From Candidatus Zixiibacteriota bacterium (lineage in GTDB: Bacteria; Zixibacteria; MSB-5A5; JAABVY01), in NCBI GenBank assembly GCA_011777135.1, contig JAABVY010000153.1, positions 1,218 through 8,383 of the forward strand: DNA of 7,166 bases. Reading direction: 5' to 3'. Below, one piece after another: positions 1 to 6,629 of this stretch (positions are counted from its first letter, which is position 1; each line of letters opens with the position of its first letter). Position numbers and translations under genes: made by a program. The notes under the pieces are model-generated. The model was not told the origin of the DNA. It ran no database searches and saw nothing but the letters and a program-made list of their open reading frames with translations.

Positions 1-725
1 GTACACCCCTCTATATAATGTACGCGAGAGCCCTTGTCGGCAATGATCAGGGTCCGCTCGAACTGTCCCATATTCTCGGCATTGATGCGGAAATACGCCT
101 GTAATGGGATCTTAACATCAAGCCCCGGTGGAACGTAGATAAACGATCCGCCCGACCAAACCGCCGAATTCAAGGCCGCAAATTTGTTATCGTTGGGCGG
201 GATAACGGTCGAAAAGTACTCCTTGACAATATCCTCATGTTCTCGCAGACCGGTATCCATATCCTTGAAAATTACACCCTGATCCTCGAGGTCCTTTTGC
301 ATCGAATGATAGACGACCTCGGACTCGTATTGCGCCGACACACCCGCCAGGAATTTCCGCTCTGCCTCGGGAATTCCGAGTTTATCGAATGTGTTTTTGA
401 TTGACTCCGGGACCTCATCCCAGGATTTGCCCTGCTTTTCGATCGGCTTGATATAGTAGTAAATATTATCAAAATCTATGCTGTTCAGGAGTTCAGTGTT
501 CCCCCAGGTCGGCATGGGCTTTGACAGAAAGATATCGAGCGCCTTGTGACGGAAATCCGCCATCCATCGAGGCTCATCCTTCATTTGGGAGATCATTTCG
601 ACCACTTCATGGTTAACGCCCCTTGCTCCCTTATGGAAATACTCCTCCGGGTCGCGGAAACCGTACCTGGTGGCGTAATCGACTCCTATGTCGGCAATTT
701 CTTTATTTTTAATAATCTCAGCCAT
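1..725 (-). CDS. sufB: Fe-S cluster assembly scaffold protein SufB, N-terminal part (cut by window edge)
   Basis: SufB is the scaffold subunit of the cytoplasmic SufBCD complex, on which new Fe-S clusters are built. Translating leftward from the ATG at 725 gives 241 uninterrupted residues. They begin MAEIIKNKEIADIGVDYATR, run through the conserved stretch NSAVWSGGSFIYVPPG (about residues 191-206), and end in ADKGSRVHYIEGC at the edge, the start of the family's conserved EGCT motif in the beta-helix core. SufB proteins are usually about 465-495 residues, so roughly the second half lies outside the window. The start is fixed by the 2-nt gap after the sufC stop and by a GAGGTG ribosome binding site (731-736) inside the last sufC codons, which implies translational coupling. 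No frameshift is seen in this part. sufD often follows in such operons, but that is off-window. Identification is by recognition of family motifs and by linkage to sufC. Confidence 0.96.
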   Translation of the reverse strand, partial: MAEIIKNKEIADIGVDYATRYGFRDPEEYFHKGARGVNHEVVEMISQMKDEPRWMADFRHKALDIFLSKPMPTWGNTELLNSIDFDNIYYYIKPIEKQGKSWDEVPESIKNTFDKLGIPEAERKFLAGVSAQYESEVVYHSMQKDLEDQGVIFKDMDTGLREHEDIVKEYFSTVIPPNDNKFAALNSAVWSGGSFIYVPPGLDVKIPLQAYFRINAENMGQFERTLIIADKGSRVHYIEGC

Positions 726-727
726 AA

Positions 728-1501
728 TTACACCTCGACTGCTTGATGATTCTCGGCTTTGATCCAATCGTAGCCCTTCTCCTCGAGCTCGAGGGCAAGC
801 TCCGGTCCTCCCTCGCGGACAAATTTGCCATTCATCATGACATGAACCTTATCCGGCTTGATATAATTCAGGATTCTCTGGTAATGTGTTACCAGAAGAA
901 GGCCATTTTTATCCGATGCAACGGAATTTATTCCTTTGGAGACGACCTTCAATGCATCGATATCCAGACCGGAATCGGTCTCATCCAGTATTCCGATCTT
1001 GGGATCGAGCATGGCCATCTGCAGAATCTCCAGACGCTTCTTCTCGCCGCCCGAGAAACCGTCATTGACATAACGTGTGGCAAACGACTGGTCAACTTCC
1101 AACAATGCAAATTTTTCCTTGAGATCCTTTCTGAATGATCTCAGAGCCTGTTCATCCCCGCCATGCTTGGCTTTGACAGCGGCACGGAGAAAATTAGCTA
1201 CGGTCACGCCCGGAATGGCCAATGGGTACTGGAAAGCCAGGAATAATCCGGCCAATGCACGCTCGGTAGCATCCATCTCAAGCAAATCCTTACCAGCGAT
1301 CATAGCCTTACCTTTTGTGATCTCATAGCTGGGATGCCCCGCCAATGCATTGGCCAGGCTGGACTTACCGGAACCGTTAGGACCCATAATAGCATGAATT
1401 TCGCCCGCTTTGATATCAAGCGAGACGCCCTTAACCACCTCATTGCCCTCTACCTCGACATGAATGTCAGAGAATGAAAATATTGTCTTTTTATCTTTCA
1501 T
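728..1501 (-). CDS. sufC: Fe-S cluster assembly ATPase SufC
   Basis: SufC is the ABC-type ATPase of the SufBCD scaffold complex; it hydrolyses ATP in the cytoplasm to drive rearrangement of SufB/SufD during cluster assembly and is not a transporter. The 257-residue product has the usual family length (about 250). It carries every ABC motif in order: Walker A GPNGSGKS (40-47), Q-loop Gln91 in FQYP, the signature FSGGEKKR (149-156), Walker B with the D-loop ILDETDSGLD (171-180, catalytic Glu174), and switch His206 in THYQRI. The SufC-specific wording ILDETDSGLDIDAL and the C-terminal GGPELALELEEKGYDW support SufC over a generic ABC ATPase. The ATG start has a GAGGT ribosome binding site (1506-1510) in the 15-nt gap after the regulator gene. 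It sits between the Rrf2 regulator and sufB in one leftward operon. Confidence 0.97.
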   Translation of the reverse strand: MKDKKTIFSFSDIHVEVEGNEVVKGVSLDIKAGEIHAIMGPNGSGKSSLANALAGHPSYEITKGKAMIAGKDLLEMDATERALAGLFLAFQYPLAIPGVTVANFLRAAVKAKHGGDEQALRSFRKDLKEKFALLEVDQSFATRYVNDGFSGGEKKRLEILQMAMLDPKIGILDETDSGLDIDALKVVSKGINSVASDKNGLLLVTHYQRILNYIKPDKVHVMMNGKFVREGGPELALELEEKGYDWIKAENHQAVEV

Positions 1502-1516
1502 GATTACCTCGTCAAT

Positions 1517-1975
1517 TTATTCTGTTATAATTTCAATATTCGAAATCAAATTTTCAAAATCATAATTACCTGATGCCAGGTCAGCCAGCGTAACCTTTCC
1601 CAGAACACCGTCTATTAGTTTGCTGAATCCTTTCCAGATTTCGCGAACAGTGCAATCATCCGTATGTGCACATTTTGCCAGATCGCCGATATATTTGCGG
1701 CAGTGTTTGGGATTATACAGTGGTTCGCCCAGTGCATCAAAAATCTCCTTGAGATCATAGTTTGGGGCCGGCTTGACCAGAGCATAACCTCCTTGACGAC
1801 CCCGTACCGCCTTCACCAGACCCGCTTTCTTAAGGATCATCAGGAGCTTCCCCGCGTATGAAAGTGACAAACCCTCGGCTTCCGAAATCTCAGGAAGAGT
1901 CATCGGCCCGCCGTTATTCCTGGCAAGCTGGAGCATGCATCTCAGACCATATTCTTCCAATGCTGATACTTTCAC
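1517..1975 (-). CDS. Rrf2/IscR-family transcriptional regulator of the suf operon
   Basis: This is a winged-helix Rrf2-family regulator, a group that often binds a [2Fe-2S] or [4Fe-4S] cluster and controls Fe-S biogenesis, iron or NO/redox genes. I place the start at the GTG at 1975 (152 residues). The protein then opens (M)KVSALEEYGLRCMLQLA, the usual Rrf2 beginning, and an AGGA ribosome binding site lies 9 nt upstream (1985-1988). A TTG at 1991-1993 would add six residues but lacks an equally good site. The helix-turn-helix covers about residues 25-60 and the wing contains the conserved RGRQGGY (58-64). Three cysteines, Cys92, Cys102 and Cys108, lie in the cluster-binding region. Cys92 matches the IscR position, but the first gap is nine residues, longer than the five of classical IscR. 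As first gene of the operon it probably autoregulates together with sufCB. Cluster type and sensing role are inferred. Confidence 0.92.
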   Translation of the reverse strand: MKVSALEEYGLRCMLQLARNNGGPMTLPEISEAEGLSLSYAGKLLMILKKAGLVKAVRGRQGGYALVKPAPNYDLKEIFDALGEPLYNPKHCRKYIGDLAKCAHTDDCTVREIWKGFSKLIDGVLGKVTLADLASGNYDFENLISNIEIITE

Positions 1976-1984
1976 AATCTTATT

Positions 1985-1988
1985 TCCT
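1985..1988 (-). promoter_or_regulatory. Ribosome binding site that decides the regulator start
   Basis: Read leftward, AGGA lies 9 nt before the GTG at 1975. It favours this start over the TTG at 1993, which is preceded only by a poor AGAGA stretch. The resulting N-terminus matches the normal Rrf2 opening. Confidence 0.55.
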
Positions 1989-2009
1989 GACAATCTCTTA
2001 TAATTTCTT

Positions 2010-2050
2010 TACTAAAAAGTACAGTATTTAGAATTCTAACCATTTTAGTA
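2010..2050. promoter_or_regulatory. Inverted-repeat cluster, candidate operator for the suf operon
   Basis: TACTAAAA (2010-2017) and its exact reverse complement TTTTAGTA (2043-2050) flank a perfect 12-bp palindrome TTAGAATTCTAA (2028-2039). The cluster lies 35-75 nt upstream of the regulator start, where an autoregulating Rrf2 protein would be expected to bind. The two symmetries do not share a centre (2030 versus 2033.5), so they may be two overlapping sites. It does not match the Rrf2-type consensus sites I can recall, and in AT-rich DNA short palindromes also arise by chance. Assignment as an operator is inferred from position and symmetry. Confidence 0.4.
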
Positions 2051-2204
2051 TGCTTTTGTTCCGCAGTTCGTAACAATTTTGGATAATATTTATCATCTAT
2101 TTATTCAAAATCCTGAAGTTTTCCAACTTTATACCTAATCCTATGGGAGATAATAAGTAATGGTCCTTACCCCCTATTAAATGCATAATATTTTAAAATA
2201 AGAC

Positions 2205-2232
2205 TTGTTTTATCCTATTTTAATAATATAAT
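2205..2232 (+). promoter_or_regulatory. Candidate sigma70-type promoter for the cupin operon
   Basis: TTGTTT (2205-2210) and a perfect TATAAT (2227-2232) are separated by 16 nt. The -10 element is ideal but the -35 matches in only three positions, and AT-rich surroundings raise the chance of a false hit. If real, the transcript would have a leader of more than 220 nt before the cupin gene. Confidence 0.33.
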
Positions 2233-2261
2233 CAGGCATTGCTGTACGCATCTGGAAGTAA

Positions 2262-2462
2262 AAAAAGCGAAATACACAGATTCAAAAATATTCTGGAAGG
2301 GGTTTCCCTGATAAGCTAGAACTGGTTTATCTGATCGCTAAGCTCATTTATGATGTCATGCACAAGTCCATTGCGGGAGAGTTGCCACGCATGAAGGATA
2401 TAGTGACAAAAACAAGAAAATTAACTGATTCAACTATTCACATAAAAACTCAAAGGAGTTAG
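2262..2462 (+). other. 66-codon open frame without a good start, in the cupin leader
   Basis: The frame is open from a TAA at 2259-2261 to a TAG at 2460-2462. It contains a protein-like, mildly amphipathic stretch, FPDKLELVYLIAKLIYDVMH (from about 2304). No ATG, GTG or TTG occurs before an ATG at 2358; that ATG would give only 34 residues and has no ribosome binding site. The terminal stop overlaps the region just before the cupin start. I do not recognise a family. It may be chance, a leader region, or the 3' remnant of a lost gene. Confidence 0.2.
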
Positions 2463-2464
2463 AA

Positions 2465-2899
2465 ATGATTACTGCAGATTTAAACAAACTGGAATTAAGC
2501 GAATTCACCGGCAAGAACCATCCCACCCAGCATTGCAGGGCAACTTTTCCGATTCTGGAGGCGGTCGGAAGCGAGGACACCGCCATGGTGTACTTCGAGC
2601 TTGATGAGGGAAAGAACCTCGGTCAGCACACAGACAGCGCCGAGGAAATCCTATTGATTCTGGAGGGTAAGGTTGAAGTCAAGATCGGCGATGAACGCCA
2701 GATTGTAAATGCCGGATCGATTGCATTAGTACCGACCATGGTTCCTCATGACCTCAAGAATGTGGGCCAGGGGAAAGTACGAGTGGCGGGAATTTTCGGC
2801 CGCAATAACATAACCGCGACCTTCGACATCCCCTGGGCCGAGCTCGATTCTAATGTGGTTAGCACTTCCGAGATGGCAAAGCAGACTGCCCAGGCATAA
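2465..2899 (+). CDS. Small single-domain cupin protein
   Basis: The 144-residue product is a cupin_2-type beta-barrel protein of the cytoplasm (no signal peptide or membrane segment). Motif 1 is represented by GQHTDSAEEILLILEGKVEV (53-72), with His55 and Glu60/Glu61 as likely metal ligands. The usual second histidine of the HxH pair is replaced by Asp57. Motif 2 is AGSIALVPTMVPHDLKNVG (83-101), with Pro90, His95 and Asn99. A strong AAGGAG ribosome binding site (2453-2458) lies 6 nt before the ATG. The short C-terminal tail after residue 125 is polar and probably disordered. Cupins of this size include metal-dependent isomerases, dioxygenases and ligand-binding proteins, so the substrate cannot be told from sequence. 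It is followed after 44 nt by the DUF3237 gene on the same strand, suggesting a two-gene unit. Confidence 0.85.
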   Translation: MITADLNKLELSEFTGKNHPTQHCRATFPILEAVGSEDTAMVYFELDEGKNLGQHTDSAEEILLILEGKVEVKIGDERQIVNAGSIALVPTMVPHDLKNVGQGKVRVAGIFGRNNITATFDIPWAELDSNVVSTSEMAKQTAQA

Positions 2900-2943
2900 A
2901 ACCAACGTATACACTAATTATCATTAAGAAAGGAAGTGAAATT

Positions 2944-3408
2944 ATGGAAACAGTAGCAGCAATAAGTAAAAAGGTTCTTTTCGAAGAAGAACTGAGCATC
3001 ACGTGTATTACGGAATACGGATTCAGCTGGGAGGATATGCGCTCCGGAGACAAGGTCATACCGCTCGAGGGCGCAAGGTTTGATCTCAATTTTGAGGGGT
3101 TCGCCAGGGGGCAGGGTATCAATGGCAAGATAATTGGTACCGATTATATGAATATCCGTGCTGACGGACGGTTTTTGCTGACTATTTATGGCCGAATCAC
3201 TACAGATGATGGGGTGAATATTGCCTTCTATGAAGACGGCATTCTTACACCTTCTGAAGATGACCCGGGGAAGGCAGGCCTGCGTTTAAACATGAGACTG
3301 AATACGGCAGACCCCAGATATTCCTGGGTCAATAAGCTCCAGGTCTGGTGCGTAGGTACAGCCGATACTGAGAACCGCAAAGTCAAAGTGAGGGCATATT
3401 CGGAATAG
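2944..3408 (+). CDS. DUF3237 (UPF0311-like) family protein
   Basis: This 154-residue cytoplasmic protein of unknown biochemical function matches the DUF3237 family as I recall it. The supporting segments are GQGINGKIIGTDYMNIRADG (57-76), the beta-rich FLLTIYGRITTDDGVNIAFY (77-96), and the near-diagnostic C-terminal block NTADPRYSWVNKLQVWCVGT (120-139), in which the DPRY/W-x-N element is characteristic. The length is typical for the family (about 150). The ATG start has an AGGAAGTG ribosome binding site (2931-2938). The gene follows the cupin gene by 44 nt and is succeeded by an intrinsic terminator, so the two are probably co-transcribed. The pairing of two small beta-barrel-like proteins hints at a shared small-molecule pathway, but nothing in the sequence identifies the substrate. 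I see no catalytic motif. Confidence 0.82.
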   Translation: METVAAISKKVLFEEELSITCITEYGFSWEDMRSGDKVIPLEGARFDLNFEGFARGQGINGKIIGTDYMNIRADGRFLLTIYGRITTDDGVNIAFYEDGILTPSEDDPGKAGLRLNMRLNTADPRYSWVNKLQVWCVGTADTENRKVKVRAYSE

Positions 3409-3437
3409 ATGATTTATCGCGGCTGATTGATATGAAT

Positions 3438-3472
3438 GGGATGGACTCAGAGTCTATCCCGTTTATTTTTTT
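3438..3472 (+). terminator. Rho-independent terminator after the cupin-DUF3237 unit
   Basis: GGGATGGAC (3438-3446) pairs with GTCTATCCC (3452-3460), one G-U wobble included, around the loop TCAGA. It is followed by GTTTATTTTTTT. The 9-bp stem plus T-tract lies 30 nt after the DUF3237 stop. On the other strand the same hairpin lies downstream of the converging YyaL-type gene but is not followed by a T-run, so it should work mainly rightward. Confidence 0.88.
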
Positions 3473-3484
3473 GGTAATTATGGA

Positions 3485-5620
3485 TTAAGAAGTTGTCGCT
3501 GCCCGGTAAGTCTCCTCAAGAGTCTCCAGCATCGCCTTTATGTCGCTGGTCGGGAGGCTGCAGGTGAAATTCTGGCAGATATAGGCGGTGGCCTTCTCGC
3601 CAATTGACTTCTGCTCTTTGGTATATTCAGCATATTGCATAATTTCCGGCTTACTCTCACTTCCGGGCCGAAAGATTATCACTCTGTTTGGTATATATTT
3701 CTGCCTCAATGCCGTGAGCATCTCATGGGAATCCGAATTTTCAAGATCACCGGAGATCACTATCTCAAATGACGGCCCGACCATATAATCAACCGCGCTC
3801 AAAAGCATTGTGTTGCCGGCCGGATAGCGATCAACCTGACTGGCAAAGGCCCTTGCAAGCTGGTGGGACATCTCCTCCCATTCTGTTCTGGCAGTGATAC
3901 GAGCCAGCCTGATCAGGTTCAATGCGGACACCGAATTACCGGAGGGTATCGCACCATCATAGATTTCTTTGGACCTGTGAATCAATTGCTCCGATTTATC
4001 AGAAGTAAAATAAAATCCGCCATCATCAAAATCCCAGAAATGTTTTATAAGATATTCTTGAAGTTTTATAGCTTCATCAAGAAACCGGATTTCAAATGTG
4101 GCCTCATAGAGCTCCAGAAGACCCCAGATCACAAAAGCATAATCATCGATAAATCCGGTCTGATCCGATTTTTCCTCGCGGTACATGTGTAAAAGTGAAC
4201 CGTCATCATTTTTCAAAGTGCCCAGAATAAAATCCGCCGCCAGAATAGCTATCTCTGCCAGTGCTGGATTGTCAAATACCTGCGCTCCCCTGGCATAGGC
4301 TGCAATCATAAGCCCGTTCCAGTCAGTCAGGATTTTGTCATCTTTATGTGGATGCTCACGAAGCTCACGATGATCAAAAAGTTTATCACGAATCTTCTTC
4401 ATTCTCTTTTCAAATTCATCCAATGGCATTTTCATTCCCTCGGCATGCCGCTCTAAGCTTTTGGAGATGTGAAGGATATTATCTCCGGTCTTTCGTCCGG
4501 TCGCCTCTTCGGCGTAGTTTCCTGTAGCGCTGACGTTGAATACCCGTAATGCCTGTTCGGCATCCCTGTCCTCCAGTACCTTGCCGAGTTCATTTTTCGT
4601 CCAGAGATAAAACTTTCCCTCCTCGCCCTCGCTGTCGGCATCCTCGGCTGAGTAAAACCCTCCAGCCGGATCGGTCATATCTCGCTTTACATACTTAAAA
4701 ATCTCCTCAGCAGTATCCTTATACTCTGTCTTCCCAGTTGCCTGGAATACTTCTATAAAGGCATAAGCCATAATCGCCTGATCATAGAGCATCTTTTCGA
4801 AGTGAGGAAGAAACCATCGCGAATCGGTAGAATACCTGTGAAAGCCGAAGCCGATATGGTCATAAATCCCGCCCTTGCGCATCTCCTGCAGGGTTTTTTC
4901 GACCATATCAAGAGCCTTGTCTTCATGAAAACGTTTCCACTGCTTTAATAAAAAGATTAGATTATGCGGTGATGGAAACTTGGGAGCGCTTCCGAATCCG
5001 CCGTTGGTATCATCAAAGCTGGATTCCAGCTGACTGTAAGCCGTCCTCAGGATCTCTGATCCCAATTCTGGTCCGGGTTCCGCCGGCCCGGCGGCAGAAA
5101 CCCCAGCCGTGATCTGGTCAGCAGACTGTTCGACATCATCACGCCGGTTTTTCCAGACATCATCAATGCGCTGGATCAGTTCAATCATTCCGATGCGGCC
5201 GTAGGAATTGTGCTTCGGTATATAGGTGCCGGCAAAAAACGGTTTCTTATCCGGAGTCATAATAATGGTAAGGGGCCATCCACCGCTGCCTGTCATTATC
5301 TGGCATACGGTCATGTAAATATTATCAATATCCGGCCTTTCCTCACGGTCGACTTTAATTGAAACGAAACTCCCATTCATCATGCGCGCCACCTCTTCAT
5401 CCTCAAAAGACTCATGCGCCATGACATGGCACCAGTGACAGGTAGAATATCCTATGGACAGAAATATCGGCTTGTCTTCTTCTTTGGCTTTTATGAATGC
5501 CTCGTCTTTCCAGGGATACCATTCGACCGGATTTTCCGCATGCTGGAGAAGATATGGGCTTCTGGAATCCCTCAGCCTGTTATATCGACCCTCTATATTT
5601 TTTGTTTTGTTATCTTCCAT
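3485..5620 (-). CDS. YyaL/DUF255-type thioredoxin-domain protein
   Basis: This 711-residue protein belongs to the widespread YyaL/SSP411 (spermatogenesis-associated 20-like) family, whose exact role is not established. The N-terminal thioredoxin-like domain (about 12-175) opens with the family signature NRLRDSRSPYLLQHAENPVE (14-33) and carries the redox motif CHWCH (61-65, Cys61 and Cys64), plus VDREERPDID (90-99) and GSGGWPLTI (111-119). The remainder (about 190-640) is the alpha/alpha-toroid region related to six-hairpin glycosidases and epimerases, with GGFGSAPKFP (207-216), PHFEKMLYDQA (272-282), TDWNGLMIAAYARGA (432-446) and DGAIPSGNS (555-563). The C-terminus ends in the conserved AYICQNFTCSLPT (679-691; Cys682, Cys687). 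Length is normal for the family. The ATG start has GGAG (5628-5631) upstream. There is no signal peptide. It converges on the DUF3237 gene and diverges from the GNAT genes, so it is probably monocistronic. Confidence 0.94.
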   Translation of the reverse strand: MEDNKTKNIEGRYNRLRDSRSPYLLQHAENPVEWYPWKDEAFIKAKEEDKPIFLSIGYSTCHWCHVMAHESFEDEEVARMMNGSFVSIKVDREERPDIDNIYMTVCQIMTGSGGWPLTIIMTPDKKPFFAGTYIPKHNSYGRIGMIELIQRIDDVWKNRRDDVEQSADQITAGVSAAGPAEPGPELGSEILRTAYSQLESSFDDTNGGFGSAPKFPSPHNLIFLLKQWKRFHEDKALDMVEKTLQEMRKGGIYDHIGFGFHRYSTDSRWFLPHFEKMLYDQAIMAYAFIEVFQATGKTEYKDTAEEIFKYVKRDMTDPAGGFYSAEDADSEGEEGKFYLWTKNELGKVLEDRDAEQALRVFNVSATGNYAEEATGRKTGDNILHISKSLERHAEGMKMPLDEFEKRMKKIRDKLFDHRELREHPHKDDKILTDWNGLMIAAYARGAQVFDNPALAEIAILAADFILGTLKNDDGSLLHMYREEKSDQTGFIDDYAFVIWGLLELYEATFEIRFLDEAIKLQEYLIKHFWDFDDGGFYFTSDKSEQLIHRSKEIYDGAIPSGNSVSALNLIRLARITARTEWEEMSHQLARAFASQVDRYPAGNTMLLSAVDYMVGPSFEIVISGDLENSDSHEMLTALRQKYIPNRVIIFRPGSESKPEIMQYAEYTKEQKSIGEKATAYICQNFTCSLPTSDIKAMLETLEETYRAATTS

Positions 5621-5789
5621 GGTTTATCTCCGGAAAATGAACACCAACGCTTTTGTACTGTTTCTCACACTTATCAGAACAAGAATCATATCTCAATGTT
5701 TAAAGTTTTTGTGTTAATCGACTCACTTTTGTAACTTATATTATTTCCAGTCGTATGGCATCATTGCGGCCTTTGCAGAGGGAGGAATT
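5621..5789. other. Divergent promoter region between YyaL-type and GNAT genes
   Basis: About 170 nt, AT-rich, must hold promoters in both directions. Rightward, TATATT (5737-5742) is a possible -10 with only a weak -35. Leftward, a TTGAGA element with no good -10 is seen. I cannot support a specific promoter, and I see no strong palindrome. Confidence 0.35.
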
Positions 5790-6621
5790 ATGCTGGATAT
5801 AAGAGTGATGACCGAGCAGAAAACTGCTGCGGCATTTGAAATAGTCGACTCCATGAACTGGGGGTATCTTTAAGAAAGATGTCGAACGGTTGATTGAATT
5901 TGATCCGGAAGGAAATTTCCTGGCCATCGCCGATACTCGTTTAGCGGGAGTGCTTTTTACCTCGCGATACGATGATTACGCCTTTATGGGTCCGGTGATC
6001 GTAAAAGAGGAGTTTCGCGGCGATGGGATCGGAGAGAAGCTTATGATCCAGGGAATGGACTACCTCAAAGGCCTTGGTGTAAAATCGATCGAACTTGACG
6101 CTGTTTTTCTGGCATTGAACCTTTACAGGCGGCTGGGATTTAAAGACAAACATTTTTCATACCGGTTCAAGAAGGAATCTACCGGAGGAACTGAGAAAAT
6201 CCAGCGCTTCAATATCTCTCAGAAAGATGATATTATCAAACTGGACAGAAAATTGACCGGATTGAATCGAAGTAAACATCTGAGAAGATTCTGCATTGAA
6301 TTCTCACATTCAATATATACTATCACGGAGGAGAATCTTCTGGCTTATGGCATGGTCAGGGAACGAAATGGCGGAAGCTACGCGGTTGGTCCTCTGGTGG
6401 CCGAGAATTCCTCATTGGCGGAAAGGCTGTTACTCGGAATTATGGCCGAGTATCCACAAAAACAGATCCTGATCGGGCCGCTTGAACCTCAGAGGGAGTT
6501 TATCGCATTCTTGCGGGGACTCGGGTTCCTGCACAACATTCCGGCATTACGTATGTATTATGGCGAGAAACGGAATTATCATAAACATGTATATGGTATC
6601 ATCGCCGCCGAGAAAGGCTGA
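5790..6621 (+). CDS. Double-GNAT N-acetyltransferase, split by an apparent +1 frameshift
   Basis: Two frames together encode a 276-residue acetyltransferase. Frame one starts at the ATG at 5790, has a GGGAGG ribosome binding site (5780-5785), and gives MLDIRVMTEQ...SMNWGYL (27 residues), a typical GNAT first strand and helix, before a TAA at 5871-5873. The +1 frame resumes at AAG 5872 with KKDVERLIEFDPEGNFLAIA and runs to the TGA at 6619. The acetyl-CoA loop FRGDGIGEKL (joined residues 75-84; core RGDGIG 76-81) and LALNLYRRLGF mark the first GNAT domain. The second half (about 145-276), with AYAVGPLV-like and IGPLEPQREFIAFLRGLGF segments, resembles the YitH-type second GNAT domain. The family normally reads W-x-Y-T-x-x-D-x-x-R-L at the junction, which a +1 slip restores. 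An internal TTG at 5890 would lack the first strand and helix. Substrate unknown; either a programmed frameshift or an indel explains the break. Confidence 0.82.
5860..5874 (+). promoter_or_regulatory. prfB-like candidate programmed +1 ribosomal frameshift site
   Basis: GGGGG-TAT-CTT-TAA-G sits exactly where the GNAT reading frame must change. GGGGG (5860-5864) can pair with the anti-Shine-Dalgarno CCUCC (one G-U pair), 3 nt before the CTT slip codon (5868-5870), and the stop TAA (5871-5873) follows directly. The release factor 2 gene uses AGGGGGTATCTTTGAC, the same twelve-base core and the same spacing; here the stop is TAA rather than TGA and the next base G rather than C. A slip of tRNA-Leu from CUU to UUU moves the ribosome to AAG (5872) in the frame of the rest of the protein. 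The competing explanation is one extra G in the five-G run. Confidence 0.55.
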
Positions 6622-6629
6622 TCTCTGTC

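Larger units (their letters stand above)
1976..2464. other. AT-rich divergent intergenic region
   Basis: About 490 nt separate the leftward suf operon from the rightward cupin gene. The suf-proximal half is very AT-rich and contains the inverted-repeat cluster at 2010-2050. The middle holds a candidate rightward promoter (2205-2232). The cupin-proximal part (2262-2462) is less AT-rich and open in one frame, without a convincing start. I find no tRNA, no recognisable riboswitch and no mobile-element ends. No leftward -35/-10 pair stands out; weak possibilities are a TATAAG (rightward-strand positions about 1998-2003) close to the regulator gene and a TACTAAAAT element within the inverted repeat. 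Confidence 0.6.

Noticed and set aside
743..1138. Rightward open frames opposite sufC
   Set aside because: They are antisense to a clear, full-length sufC, lack ribosome binding sites and resemble no family; they follow from the codon pattern of the real gene.
2310..2331. GATAA...TTATC imperfect hairpin in the cupin leader
   Set aside because: Arms are only 5 bp with a 12-nt loop in AT-rich DNA; this is expected by chance and no riboswitch pattern is evident.
2358..2462. A 34-residue gene starting at ATG 2358
   Set aside because: There is no ribosome binding site and no recognisable motif; the open frame extends upstream of this ATG without a start.
5890..6621. TTG at 5890 as the true start of the first GNAT
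   Set aside because: It would remove the first strand and helix of the fold, has no ribosome binding site, and ignores the matching N-terminal coding sequence with a strong GGGAGG site directly upstream in the other frame.
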